Assembly (NCBI GenBank): GCA_944325065.1
Contig: CALUYS010000015.1
Span: 1 to 42,153, forward strand
Reading direction: 5' to 3'
DNA length: 42,153 nucleotides
DNA from: Candidatus Gastranaerophilales bacterium
Lineage (GTDB): Bacteria > Cyanobacteriota > Vampirovibrionia > Gastranaerophilales > Gastranaerophilaceae
In this document: in pieces, positions 33,323 to 42,106 of the stretch
Position numbering within the stretch: position 1 is the stretch's first letter
How the letters are laid out: each line of letters begins with the position of its first letter
Made by a program: the position numbers and the translations under genes
The notes under the pieces: model-generated
Database searches by the model: none
Seen by the model: the letters and a program-made list of their open reading frames with translations, nothing else
What the model was told of the DNA's origin: nothing

Positions 33323-33480
33323 TTATTATCCTTTTGGATAAAATTTAAAATGTAATTAAAGAATTTTTTATAAAAATTCCTTATTGTGGTGATTTTTTTT
33401 ATGACAACAACTTCAGATTTTTATTGTTTTGAATGATGCAAAGCTGAATAAAAAATAAAGTTTTAATTACATTAATTTTT

Positions 33481-34391
33481 TTAGTTGACATCCCACATTG
33501 GTTTTCTAGTTTTGTCGTTAGAATGACCTTGATAAACAAGAGTTATATTATCTAAATATTTTTGAAAATCTTTGTTTTCATTTGCAATTCTGTTTATCAT
33601 ATTCCAATCAAGAGATGTCTTAGGAGCCTTTATGACAATTTGACTTTCTTGTGGTTCTTCTGTATTTAATTGTATATAACCAATGTTAAAACTTGAACAA
33701 AGTAGTTGTAATTCTTCAAATGCTTTATCATTTACATCTTCTGCTACAAGATAAGAATAATTTGCCCAAGAAGAATTTGAAACAGTTTGGAAAAAGTATT
33801 TTCTTAAATCACTTGTTTCAATAGTTCCAGCTTTGACTTCAAATGAATACAAATAACTTCTTTCATCAGCGTATTCAATTAAACATTCTTTTGTTTGCTT
33901 ATTAAAATCACTAATTAAATCTTTAAAACCAACCACATCAGCATGTAACCATTTATTATAATTTTTGCCTTTATCTTTCTTTGACTCTTTTTCATCAATA
34001 CGTAAAGTTTTAATGTTAATAGAATTACAATATTGACCTAGTATTGGATATAACTCTTTTTCTGGTTGATTATGCTTTTTTTCATTTTCTTCACAAATTT
34101 TTTTTCTTTTTCAATATCTTCTACAATATAATAATATTTACGCGGACGACCTGCTGTTATAGAAATACCTTTTTTCACCCAAGTATTTTTGCTAGAATAA
34201 ATTTCTCTCATCCATTGTACAATACAATCTTCTCTGTTTTTTAAATATCCATCCTTTGATGTTCTAATCTTTTTATCACAATCTTCAGGAAAAGCATTCG
34301 CTATATGTAAAGCAATTTCTCTTGCAGTATAATATTTATTATAATTTTCTTTTAAAAATCTAACTACTTCATTGCTAAAGCTAAATGTCAC
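33481..34391 (-). pseudogene. winged-helix/PD-(D/E)xK nuclease-like protein, split by a -1 frameshift
   Basis: Two adjacent ORFs (34391-34038, and 33936-33481 with upstream open frame) join into one protein of 303 residues if the frame shifts by -1 at the A7 run 34082-34076. The first part (1-100) is a winged-helix domain: EVVRFLKENYNKYYTAREIA, then a QWMREIY segment and KGISITAGRPRKYYYI. After the shift (KHNQPEKELYPIL) comes a restriction-nuclease-like core: Asp152 in HADVVGF and Glu185-x-Lys187 in YSFEVKAG, the D...ExK pattern. The layout recalls uncharacterised COG2958-type proteins. The first ORF starts with GTG and AAAGGA upstream. It may be inactivated, slip-dependent or a sequencing error. 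A defence role is possible but unproven. Confidence 0.65.
34076..34082 (-). other. A7 slippery site in the split nuclease-like gene
   Basis: On minus the frame reads ATG AAA AAA AGC with seven consecutive A. A -1 slip on A-AAA-AAG gives AAG CAT AAT and joins the upstream and downstream frames exactly. The same heptamer type drives frameshifting in E. coli dnaX. Confidence 0.6.
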
Positions 34392-34525
34392 AATAGATAA
34401 TCCTTTTATTTAGAATATCATAAAGAAATTATTCATTATATATTTTATACAAACTCAAAAATCCTGAAACTATATGATAAAAATTCTATAACTTCAGGGA
34501 TTTTGATGTTTAGAAAAAATACATA

Positions 34526-34551
34526 CTAAAAAAGAGATCTTAAAGACCTCT
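34526..34551 (-). terminator. terminator of tRNA-Val
   Basis: On minus AGAGGTC (34551-34545) pairs with GATCTCT (34539-34533) with one G-U, loop TTTAA, followed by six T. It begins five bases after the encoded CCA. Confidence 0.85.
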
Positions 34552-34555
34552 TAAA

Positions 34556-34631
34556 TGGTGGGCGTTTAGGGACTCGAACCCCAAACCCTCTCCTTGTAAG
34601 GGAGACGCTCTACCAATTGAGCTAAACGCCC
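34556..34631 (-). tRNA. tRNA-Val (anticodon TAC)
   Basis: Full cloverleaf: acceptor GGGCGTT/AACGCCC, D arm GCTC/GAGC, anticodon stem TCTCC/GGAGA with loop CTTACAA, T arm TGGGG-TTCGAGT-CCCTA. Discriminator A is followed by an encoded CCA (34558-34556), unlike the tRNA at 29206. Confidence 0.96.
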
Positions 34632-34646
34632 TTTTGTTATATGATT

Positions 34647-34675
34647 ATATTATTAAAGAAATATTTTAAAGTCAA
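34647..34675 (-). promoter_or_regulatory. promoter of tRNA-Val
   Basis: On minus TTGACT (34675-34670) and TAATAT (34652-34647) are 17 bases apart; the -35 box contains the TGA stop codon of csaB. Confidence 0.65.
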
Positions 34676-35748
34676 GTATTATTTTTTTTATTTTTTATTT
34701 TTGTTAAGCAATTATAAATTGATTTAAAATTAAACTCAATTGTTTCTACTTTATTAAAAAGTTGCCTTTTATCAACACAAACAAGTTTATTAAAAGCATC
34801 TTCAAAATTATAATTAGAAACACTTTCGTTATTTAAGTCAATATAAGGAATATTTAATTCATTTGCAAGTTTTTCAACTTTTTGATCATAGCTTAAAGCA
34901 CAAGTCCTAATACCATATTTTAAAGCTAATAAACAACCATGAAATCTCATAGAAATCATATAATCTAAATTACGAAAACTTGATATTATATCAGGTACAT
35001 TTAAATTGTATTTAACTTTTAATTTAATTTTTGGATTTAAATTTAGCAAAATTTGTGCAAACTCTTGACACACAGGCATATCGTAACTATCTTGTAGTGA
35101 ATATATATATATTTCTTTATAAGAAAAATTTTTGTTAACATAATAAGCTAATTCGTTTAAAAATTTAGGAGTCAGTGTTTTCCATTTTCTTAATTGAATA
35201 CCTACTTTATTCATAGGCGTATTTTGAGGTAGAGATAAACCAAAAATCGGATCATTTATATTTATAGAATCTATTGACCAACTTTTTAATAATTCATAAC
35301 TTTTCATATCACGAACTGTAACTAGTTTTACTTTTTTTAATAATATTTTTGTCAAATATTTCCCTAACTTACTATTTATTGGACCTATACCCTGAGCAAA
35401 AATAATAACGTCTTTTTTAAAAAATAATGCAATAAAAATAATAAATAGATAATAAAATAAACTTTTTAGACTTGTAACATCTTGAAGCAAACTACCGCCA
35501 CCTGAGATTAAAACTTGAGATTTAATTGTTTGTTTTAATATTTGGAATAAATTATATTTATAAACACTATCTACTAGATATATATTCTTGGTATATTTGG
35601 GATCAGAGGACAAAACACATATATTTTTTGTAATATCTCTTAATTTCTGAACTAAAACATATAAAATAGCTTCATCACCAAAATTTTTATCTCCATAATA
35701 ACCTGAAATAAGTACATTTTTTCTTAAATCAACATCCATAATATTCAC
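34672..35748 (-). CDS. csaB: polysaccharide pyruvyl transferase CsaB
   Basis: Adds ketal pyruvate to cell-wall polysaccharide, creating the ligand for SLH domains that hold S-layer or outer-membrane proteins to the wall. Family motifs: GYYGDKNFGDEAIL at 16-29, GGGSLLQD at 83-90, FAQGIGP at 117-123, VRDMKSYELL near 145-154, and MISMRFHGCLLALKYG in the C-terminal half. Length (358) is normal. The first codon is GTG at 35748; an ATG three codons later fits nearly as well. Either start overlaps the end of the sugar kinase gene, so the two are translated together. In cyanobacteria CsaB-type pyruvylation tethers SLH porins; the same role is likely here but inferred. Confidence 0.9.
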   Translation of the reverse strand: MNIMDVDLRKNVLISGYYGDKNFGDEAILYVLVQKLRDITKNICVLSSDPKYTKNIYLVDSVYKYNLFQILKQTIKSQVLISGGGSLLQDVTSLKSLFYYLFIIFIALFFKKDVIIFAQGIGPINSKLGKYLTKILLKKVKLVTVRDMKSYELLKSWSIDSININDPIFGLSLPQNTPMNKVGIQLRKWKTLTPKFLNELAYYVNKNFSYKEIYIYSLQDSYDMPVCQEFAQILLNLNPKIKLKVKYNLNVPDIISSFRNLDYMISMRFHGCLLALKYGIRTCALSYDQKVEKLANELNIPYIDLNNESVSNYNFEDAFNKLVCVDKRQLFNKVETIEFNFKSIYNCLTKIKNKKNNT

Positions 35749-36658
35749 ACACTTCTTCTTTTAAAGGTATAGACTTAATAGCTCCGGATTTTTGAGCTTG
35801 TAATCCAGCAACAATTGATGCAAATTTACCTGCTTCATAATAACTTAATCCCTTATTAACAGCATGTAAAAACGCTCCATTAAATGCATCCCCTGCTCCA
35901 AAAGCATCTTTTGTTGTTGCAAAAAATTTTATAAATATTATTTCATTATTATAACCAATAAAATATCCTGAATCAACAAGTGATTTAATAACAATGGATT
36001 TTACGCCCTGATCCCAAAAATATTTAATAATCGAATCAACTGATTCTATTTGATAAATTGTTTTAACATCTTTATCAATATTTAAAAATAAAACATCTAC
36101 ATCATTAATTATTTCATCAAATGCTTCTTTGGCTTCAGCTTCTGACCATAATTTTCTATTGAAATTAGGGTCATACGCACATAAAAGTGAATTTTTTTTA
36201 GCAAGGAAAAAACTTTCCGACACAGCTTCTCGAGCATTTGTCGAAAGTGCTTGTGTTGTTCCTGTTGCATAAAAAACAGATGCATCTTTAAAATATTCTT
36301 CATTAATATCATCAATAGATAAATACGATGCAGCTGATTTTTTACGATAAAATTCTACTTCGTTTTTATATAATTCATCCTTACCAACAAAATAAACCCC
36401 ATTTGTTGCATTTACAGTTTTAACATATAATGTATCTAATTTTTCATCCTTCAATTTTTTATATAAAAATTTCTCAAAAAAATCATTACCTATTTTTGTT
36501 ATAAATCCAACATTTGACCCCAATCTAGCTGCACAAACGGATGAACACAAAGCATCACCACCAAAATATTTTATAAAGCTATCGGTTTCTGATAATGTTT
36601 CATTGGTTGATAATTCCAAAAGACATTCACCAATTGTAATTATATCAACTTGTCCCAT
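35729..36658 (-). CDS. PfkB-family sugar kinase (2-keto-3-deoxygluconate kinase-like)
   Basis: Phosphorylates a sugar or sugar acid with ATP in the cytosol. Ribokinase-fold signatures: IITIGECLLEL at 6-16, FGGDALCSSVCAARLG at 32-47, VEFYRKKSAAS near 101-111 (substrate contact in KDG kinases), YDPNFNRKLW at 162-171, and DAFGAGDAFNGAF at 251-263 with catalytic Asp257. The second signature usually starts with D-T-x-GAGD; here it is K-D-A-F-GAGD. KDG kinase is the closest match by motif, but fructokinase or another hexose kinase cannot be excluded. GAGGA precedes the ATG. Its end overlaps csaB by 20 bases, an uncommon neighbour that suggests a role in envelope glycan metabolism. Confidence 0.85.
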   Translation of the reverse strand: MGQVDIITIGECLLELSTNETLSETDSFIKYFGGDALCSSVCAARLGSNVGFITKIGNDFFEKFLYKKLKDEKLDTLYVKTVNATNGVYFVGKDELYKNEVEFYRKKSAASYLSIDDINEEYFKDASVFYATGTTQALSTNAREAVSESFFLAKKNSLLCAYDPNFNRKLWSEAEAKEAFDEIINDVDVLFLNIDKDVKTIYQIESVDSIIKYFWDQGVKSIVIKSLVDSGYFIGYNNEIIFIKFFATTKDAFGAGDAFNGAFLHAVNKGLSYYEAGKFASIVAGLQAQKSGAIKSIPLKEEVCEYYGC

Positions 36659-36737
36659 AAATATAAATTTATCCTCAAAACTTTTATTTATGTATTATTA
36701 CAAAAAAATATTTTTTGGTCAAACAACCATAAATAAC

Positions 36738-37514
36738 TTATACCAAAGTTAATTTTATTCCTTTATTTTGTTTTATTTTATGCTTTAATATATCAATTCT
36801 TGAATGCACACTAAAAATATTATTTGAACGTGGTTTTAGTTTTAAATATTTTTTATAAAATCTTATAGCTTTAAAATAATCACCCATTCTATCAAAACAT
36901 ATTGCAATACCTAAAAATGCATTATAATAATTAGGGTTAAGTTTTAATATCTGATAAAAACAAGATGAAGCTGATTTATAATTCTTCATATTTAAAAATA
37001 ATGTAGCTTTATAATTATATGCAAGCAAATAAGAAGGTTCTTCATTAATAATTTTTTCATAAATTGAAAAAGACATATTATATTCATCCATAAGCTCATG
37101 TGAAATTCCAAGTTGTATTTGATAACTTAGATTAGATTTATTTAATTTTATAGCTTTTTTTAAATTTTTAACAGCTAAATCAGGACGAGCAATAATATTA
37201 TAACAAATACCTAACTGATAATAAATTTCACTATTAAAAGGTGTAAGCTTTCGAGCTTTATTTAAACAATCAATTGCTTTTTCATATTTACCTATATTTT
37301 TATAAGAAAGGCTTAAACCAAAATAAGCATCTGAATTATTTCGATTAATAAATATAGTTTTTAAATAAAATCCAATCGATTCTCTAAACAATCGTCCCAT
37401 TCTTAATGCATTTGCTTTTGTTAACAAAATTTTAGCTTTTGTAACACGAATGGGATTTGTAACAGAAACAAATTTTTCCATATTTAAAAAACTATCTTTA
37501 ACTTCAATAACCAA
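36738..37514 (-). CDS. TPR-repeat protein, cytosolic
   Basis: 258 residues made almost entirely of tetratricopeptide units from about 28 on: AYFGLSLSYKNIGKYEKAIDCLNKARKLTP, EIYYQLGICYNIIARPDLAVKNLKKAIKLN, and AFLGIAICFDRMGDYFKAIRFYKKYLKLKP. No signal or membrane helix. Start TTG at 37514 has no clear ribosome binding site; the ATG at codon 12 (37481) is an alternative that keeps all repeats. It lies 79 bases upstream of the sugar kinase on the same strand. Protein-protein scaffold; partner unknown. Confidence 0.78.
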   Translation of the reverse strand: MVIEVKDSFLNMEKFVSVTNPIRVTKAKILLTKANALRMGRLFRESIGFYLKTIFINRNNSDAYFGLSLSYKNIGKYEKAIDCLNKARKLTPFNSEIYYQLGICYNIIARPDLAVKNLKKAIKLNKSNLSYQIQLGISHELMDEYNMSFSIYEKIINEEPSYLLAYNYKATLFLNMKNYKSASSCFYQILKLNPNYYNAFLGIAICFDRMGDYFKAIRFYKKYLKLKPRSNNIFSVHSRIDILKHKIKQNKGIKLTLV

Positions 37515-37716
37515 GTCTTTTTATTTATATCCTCTCAACTCACATTTTTATTTTATATTTATTACTCGAAAAAAATATCAACCTCAGGATGTATATTTTA
37601 CTAGCCCTTAGATTAATTAATATTTTATTAACATTTGTAAACATTTTCATTCAAACTGGCAAATTATTTTTTTACGGTTTTTGTATGAGTATAAATATTT
37701 ATTTGTTAAATAAAAT

Positions 37717-37723
37717 AGGAGGG
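37717..37723 (+). promoter_or_regulatory. strong ribosome binding site that sets the start at 37731
   Basis: AGGAGGG lies seven bases before ATG 37731. The ATG at 37807, which begins the long open frame, has no such site. This places the true start upstream of the AAAC repeat. Confidence 0.8.
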
Positions 37724-37730
37724 AAGAAGC

Positions 37731-38451
37731 ATGAGAGTTAATGCAGTGAATTATGAAGTAACAAACAAACAAACAAACAAACGTAGCTTCTAGGACAAAA
37801 ACAGGCATGAAGCAACAACCAAGTTTTGGCATGAAAATGAACAACCGGCATGCTACGCAAAAGGATAAGGTTTCGTTTGGTGCACCGTTTTTTGATGATT
37901 TATGGGAATTAACTCAAGATGTTGCAGGTTTTTGTGGAAAAGTTGTAGGTACTCCAATAGGGTGGATTTCAAATGAAATACATGAAGGTGTAAAATCAAT
38001 TATTAATGAGCCAAGCACACCAAGAGAACGTGAAGCAAGACAAATTGTTAATACTTATACAACAGGAAATGCCGTATGTGCGTTAACTGTTGGACAAATT
38101 ACAGGGCTTGATGCTATACCTTTAAGTGCTGCACAAACAAAAATGGTTCGTGAAATAGGTGAAGATGCTTATAATTTGTCTGAAAAAGAATTAGAAGAGC
38201 TTGGTAAAGAAGTAAAAGTGGACATTTGCGCAAAAGTTGGTGCCGGAATTGGTGGTGGCACGATGATGGCAGTGGACTATGCTGCTAAAAAAGCTGGTGA
38301 AAGTGCTGCTGCAGCTGCTGCAACAGAAATTGTTGGTGCAATTCCTTTCTTTGGTCCGATCGTAAAATCAGGTACAGCTAGTACATTAACAAAAATCTTA
38401 GGTGAGGACACAATAAAGGCTTGTAAAAAAATTGTTCGTAAAAGAAACTAG
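37731..38451 (+). CDS. SFG-motif protein, probably phase-variable (out of frame here)
   Basis: Translation should start at 37731, but in this sequence that frame stops after 20 codons at 37791. The frame of the long ORF (37807-38451) is open back to 37762, and losing one 4-base repeat unit joins them into a protein of about 238 residues. The body has PSFGM and VSFGAPFF near its start, then a helical region, a Gly/Ala-rich segment (VGAGIGGGTMMAVDYAAKKAG and an Ala run) and IPFFGPIVKSGTAS, which could insert in or cross a membrane, ending in a basic tail. No family recognised. A membrane-active or surface role would fit the Gly/Ala stretch. Re-initiation at 37807 could still give a shorter product. 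Confidence 0.65.
37760..37782 (+). repeat. AAAC tetranucleotide repeat
   Basis: AAC followed by five AAAC units inside the first codons of the SFG-motif gene. The 76-base distance between the two ATGs is one more than a multiple of three, so a change of -1 or +2 units restores the frame. Confidence 0.9.
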
Positions 38452-38473
38452 TTTATTGTGGGAGAACTTTATT

Positions 38474-38998
38474 ATGATAAATTTGAATTCTGTGCAAATT
38501 TATAGTAAATATAATACATTCGGACAAACAACGAAAAATAATAAAACACTAAATTTAAATAATAATGAAGCGGATATTAAATTAAAATATCCGTTTCATT
38601 ACGGTAAAAATATATTACTTGATTTACCATTAGCGGTATCAGCATATTCAAGTTTAAAAAAAGATGAAAAATTTTTAAAAAGCCTTGTTGTATTAACATC
38701 AATCGTTTTTGGATTTGCAAATATTGGCGAAATTAATATAAAAAAAGATAGTCAAAATAATGAAAACAACTTAAAAAAAGTCAAAGCAATGCTTGTATTA
38801 AAACAATTTACAGAGTTAAGTTTTAGTTTGCTTTCTGCTTTCGCTATAAATAATTTAAATAAAAAAGATGTTTCCAACAAAAAAGCAAAAATTGTTGGAC
38901 TTGGTGTCTTGACTGTTTTAGGTGCAATCGCAAGTATAGCAAATAACACTATGGCGTACCACAATTTTAAAAAGGAAAACCAAAATAAGGACAGTTGA
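38474..38998 (+). CDS. small multi-pass membrane protein with TFG motif
   Basis: 174 residues from the ATG at 38474, chosen because GGGAG sits about ten bases upstream; an in-frame TTG at 38432 has no such site. The polar N-terminus has NTFGQTT (residues 14-20), similar to the SFG motif of its neighbour. Three or four hydrophobic segments follow: ILLDLPLAVSAYSSL near 47-61, LKSLVVLTSIVFGFANIG near 68-85, KQFTELSFSLLSAFAIN near 110-126, and KIVGLGVLTVLGAIASIANN near 137-157. No family recognised. It begins 22 bases after the phase-variable gene, so they are probably co-transcribed. Confidence 0.62.
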   Translation: MINLNSVQIYSKYNTFGQTTKNNKTLNLNNNEADIKLKYPFHYGKNILLDLPLAVSAYSSLKKDEKFLKSLVVLTSIVFGFANIGEINIKKDSQNNENNLKKVKAMLVLKQFTELSFSLLSAFAINNLNKKDVSNKKAKIVGLGVLTVLGAIASIANNTMAYHNFKKENQNKDS

Positions 38999-39097
38999 GA
39001 ATCAATCGATACTCTTAATATTTTTTAATAAAAAAACAAATTATTTGAAATTATTGTAAAATAATTTTAAATAAAAATAGTAAAAAAGGGTAATTAT

Positions 39098-40759
39098 ATG
39101 AGAAGTGATGAAATCAAAGAAGGAATGTCAAAAGCTCCGCATAGGGCATTGTTGTATTCAACAGGGGTAACAAGAAATGCTATGAAGCGACCATTTATTG
39201 GTATTGCGAGTTCATTTTCAGATTTGGTTCCTGGGCATGTTGGTTTGCGGGATTTAGAAAGACAAATTGAAAAAGGCATTCATACTGGTGGCGGACAGGC
39301 TTTTATTTTTGGTTTACCTGCGGTTTGTGATGGTATTTCAATGGGACATGAAGGGATGAAATATTCGCTACCTTCTCGTGATTTGATTGCTGATTGTATT
39401 GAAACAGTTGCTCAAGCACATCAACTTGATGGATTAGTTTTGCTTACAAATTGTGACAAAATTACTCCAGGTGCGATTATGGCAGCTTTGAGGTTAAACA
39501 TCCCATCAATTGTTGTAACTGGTGGTCCTATGAATGATGGTTGTTGTGAAGGTAAACATCTTACGTTCATTAAAGGTTCTTTTGAAGCAATTGGTAAATT
39601 ACAAGCTGGAGAAATTAATGAAGAAACTTTGCATAAAATGGAAGAAAATTGTTGTCCTTCAATAGGTTCTTGTCAGGGATTATATACAGCTAATACGCTT
39701 GCAGTTTTAACAGAAACAATGGGGTTAAGTCTTCAAGGTTGTGCAAGTGCAGCTGCGACAAGTGCAAAAAAAAGAAGAATAGCTTTTGAGTCAGGTGTAA
39801 AAATAGTAGAACTGGTTCAAAAACAAATTTTGCCCAAACAAATTATAACAAAAGAAAGCATACAAAATGCAATCGTTATGGATTTAGCTTTAGGTGGTTC
39901 AACAAACTCTATACTTCATTTACTTGCAATAGCCAAAACGGCAAATATTGATATAACATTAAAAGACTTTGATAAATTAAGTTATAAAATTCCACAAATA
40001 ATAAAACTTGACCCATCTTCAAATTTAACAATGACTGATTTTGAAATGGCAGGTGGAGTAAGTGGTGCAATAAGAAATTTATATGGAAAAACACCTTATT
40101 TTTCAGATACAACAAATGTTGAAGGTAAAAAAATAAGTGAAATAGCAAAAACAAGCTATGTCGATTCAAACATTATCCATAATTTAGATAAACCATTAAC
40201 TAACAACCCAGGATTAGCTGTTTTATACGGAAACCTTTCAGAAAATGGCAGTGTTGTAAAAATCTCTGGTGTGGATAAAGAAGCTTTAAGATTTAAAGGT
40301 AAAGCAATATGTTTTGATTGTGAGGAAGATGCTGTTTGTGCAATAAGTAATAATACAGTTAAAGAAGGTCATGTTGTTGTAATTCGTTATGAAGGTCCTC
40401 AAGGAGGTCCTGGGATGAGAGAAATGTTAAGTCCTACTTCTTTGATTGTAGGTAAAGGACTTGGTGCAAAAGTGGCACTTATTACTGACGGACGTTTTTC
40501 AGGCGGAACACGTGGTCTATGTATAGGTCATATTTGCCCTGAAGCCTCAAATGATGGTCTTATTGCTTATATTCAAGATGGTGATGAAATTGAAATTGAT
40601 ATCCCAAATAGAACTTTGAATTTACTTGTAAATGATGATAAAATTTCTATAAGACGTCAAAACAAACCTATGCAACCAAATAAAAAAGTAAGCGGATATT
40701 TGAAAAAATATGCAAAAACAGTTCAAAGTTCTGAATATGGTGCTGTGACTATTGATTAA
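39098..40759 (+). CDS. ilvD: dihydroxy-acid dehydratase
   Basis: Iron-sulphur enzyme of valine, isoleucine and pantothenate synthesis; converts 2,3-dihydroxy acids to 2-keto acids. Family signatures: [18 protein letters not shown] at 36-53, [16 protein letters not shown] at 79-94, [11 protein letters not shown] at 116-126 with cluster Cys119, [11 protein letters not shown] at 190-200 with cluster Cys192, and [19 protein letters not shown] near 468-486 with the catalytic Ser. The VPGH form matches the E. coli-type enzyme, so a 4Fe-4S cluster is likely. Length (553) is normal. GGG precedes the ATG by about seven bases. No other ilv genes are nearby. Confidence 0.95.
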   Translation: MRSDEIKEGMSKAPHRALLYSTGVTRNAMKRPFIGIASSFSDLVPGHVGLRDLERQIEKGIHTGGGQAFIFGLPAVCDGISMGHEGMKYSLPSRDLIADCIETVAQAHQLDGLVLLTNCDKITPGAIMAALRLNIPSIVVTGGPMNDGCCEGKHLTFIKGSFEAIGKLQAGEINEETLHKMEENCCPSIGSCQGLYTANTLAVLTETMGLSLQGCASAAATSAKKRRIAFESGVKIVELVQKQILPKQIITKESIQNAIVMDLALGGSTNSILHLLAIAKTANIDITLKDFDKLSYKIPQIIKLDPSSNLTMTDFEMAGGVSGAIRNLYGKTPYFSDTTNVEGKKISEIAKTSYVDSNIIHNLDKPLTNNPGLAVLYGNLSENGSVVKISGVDKEALRFKGKAICFDCEEDAVCAISNNTVKEGHVVVIRYEGPQGGPGMREMLSPTSLIVGKGLGAKVALITDGRFSGGTRGLCIGHICPEASNDGLIAYIQDGDEIEIDIPNRTLNLLVNDDKISIRRQNKPMQPNKKVSGYLKKYAKTVQSSEYGAVTID

Positions 40760-40835
40760 TCTGAAATATTATTATTAATTAAAAATTAAATGGTAAAAAA
40801 TATTAATAGATGATTTTAATAAAAGGAGTGTATTT

Positions 40836-42050
40836 ATGTGGGAAAATGATATAGATATTAATGAAATTAAAGAAATACGAGTTAAATCAAATGTTTATTT
40901 TGGAATTGGTGCTATAAATAAAATCGATGAAATATTAAAAAAATTACAAGGGGAAAATATTTCCAAAATTATTGTAATATCAGGTAAAAATGCATACAAA
41001 ACAACAGGTGCATGGGATGTAATAAAAAAAGCATTAGAAGCTAACAATATTGGATATATAAATTATGACAAAGTTACCCCAAATCCAACTGTTGACCATA
41101 TTGATGAAGCGACTCAAATGGCAAAGGAATTTGAAGCAAGTGCTGTTATTGGTATTGGTGGTGGTTCGCCTATTGATACAGCAAAATCAGTTGCTATATT
41201 ATTAAAAAATCCAAATTATAATGCACGAGATTTGTATACATTTCAATTTACCCCCATTGTTGCTGCACCAATTATAGCTGTCAACTTAACACATGGTACA
41301 GGAACTGAAGCCAATAGATTTGCTGTTGCCACAATTCCTGAAACTGAATTTAAACCAGCTATAGCTTATGATTGTATTTATCCTTACGCATCAATTGATG
41401 ATCCTGAATTAATGAAAAATCTAAGCCCAAAACAGACTTTATATGTTTCTCTTGATGCTATTAACCACGCAATTGAAGCAGCCACATCAAAAGTTGCATC
41501 ACCATTAGCAATTTCGCTAGCTTATGAAACAATAAAAACTGTCGTTAAATATTTACCTAAAATAATTAAAAATCCTGATGATTTGGAAGCACGATATTAT
41601 TTAACATATGCTTCTATGTTGGCTGGGGTTTCATTCGATAACGGGCTTCTGCATTTGACACATGCACTTGAACATCCATTAAGCGGTATGAAACCTGAGT
41701 TAACTCATGGTTTAGGCTTAGCTATATTATTACCTTCAATTATAAAATATGCATATAGTGGAAAACCGCACATATTTGCTTATATCCTTTCTCCAATAGT
41801 CGATGGATTAAAAGGTAAGCCAAGTGAAGCTCAAGATGTTGCAAGTGCAGTAGAAAAATGGTTATTTGAAATGGGAGTAACTCAAAAACTTGTCGATGAA
41901 GGCTTTTGTAAAAATGATATTGATAAAATAGTTGATCTAACTTTTAACACACCTTCTTTAGATTTGTTATTAAGCATAGCTCCAATAAATGCAACAAAAG
42001 ATGTGGTATTTAATATTTTCAATGAATCACTTGAAGGATATAATAGATAA
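40836..42050 (+). CDS. iron-containing alcohol dehydrogenase
   Basis: NAD(P)-dependent group III alcohol dehydrogenase of about 400 residues; probably reduces an aldehyde to an alcohol. The nucleotide-binding motif GIGGGSPIDTAK is at 106-117 and the family signature LTHGTGTEANRFAV at 151-164. Metal ligands are Asp207 and His211 (SLDAINHAIEA), His276 or His280 (LTHALEHPLSG) and His291 (THGLGLAIL). AAGGAG is a strong ribosome binding site. It is 76 bases after ilvD on the same strand; a functional link to branched-chain metabolism (for instance reducing derived aldehydes) is inference only. A terminator follows. Confidence 0.92.
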   Translation: MWENDIDINEIKEIRVKSNVYFGIGAINKIDEILKKLQGENISKIIVISGKNAYKTTGAWDVIKKALEANNIGYINYDKVTPNPTVDHIDEATQMAKEFEASAVIGIGGGSPIDTAKSVAILLKNPNYNARDLYTFQFTPIVAAPIIAVNLTHGTGTEANRFAVATIPETEFKPAIAYDCIYPYASIDDPELMKNLSPKQTLYVSLDAINHAIEAATSKVASPLAISLAYETIKTVVKYLPKIIKNPDDLEARYYLTYASMLAGVSFDNGLLHLTHALEHPLSGMKPELTHGLGLAILLPSIIKYAYSGKPHIFAYILSPIVDGLKGKPSEAQDVASAVEKWLFEMGVTQKLVDEGFCKNDIDKIVDLTFNTPSLDLLLSIAPINATKDVVFNIFNESLEGYNR

Positions 42051-42084
42051 AGACTATTAAAAAACAAAATTCTTGCAAAAAAAA

Positions 42085-42106
42085 CGCCATAAATATGGCG
42101 ATTTTT
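42085..42106 (+). terminator. Rho-independent terminator after the alcohol dehydrogenase
   Basis: CGCCAT (42085-42090) and ATGGCG (42095-42100) form a perfect stem around AAAT (a seventh pair is possible), followed by ATTTTT. On minus the run of A upstream gives T as well, so it may work in both directions. Confidence 0.9.

Noticed and set aside
34556-34631. tRNA-Val as an attachment site of a mobile island carrying the nuclease-like gene
   Set aside because: No integrase and no repeat of the tRNA 3' end seen in the window.
38432-38473. TTG start for the membrane protein at 38474
   Set aside because: No ribosome binding site there, and it overlaps the preceding gene; GGGAG points to the ATG at 38474.
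39098-39260. Missing cluster cysteine in ilvD (VPGH instead of VPCN)
   Set aside because: The E. coli-type enzyme has the same VPGH form, so it is normal for that subgroup.
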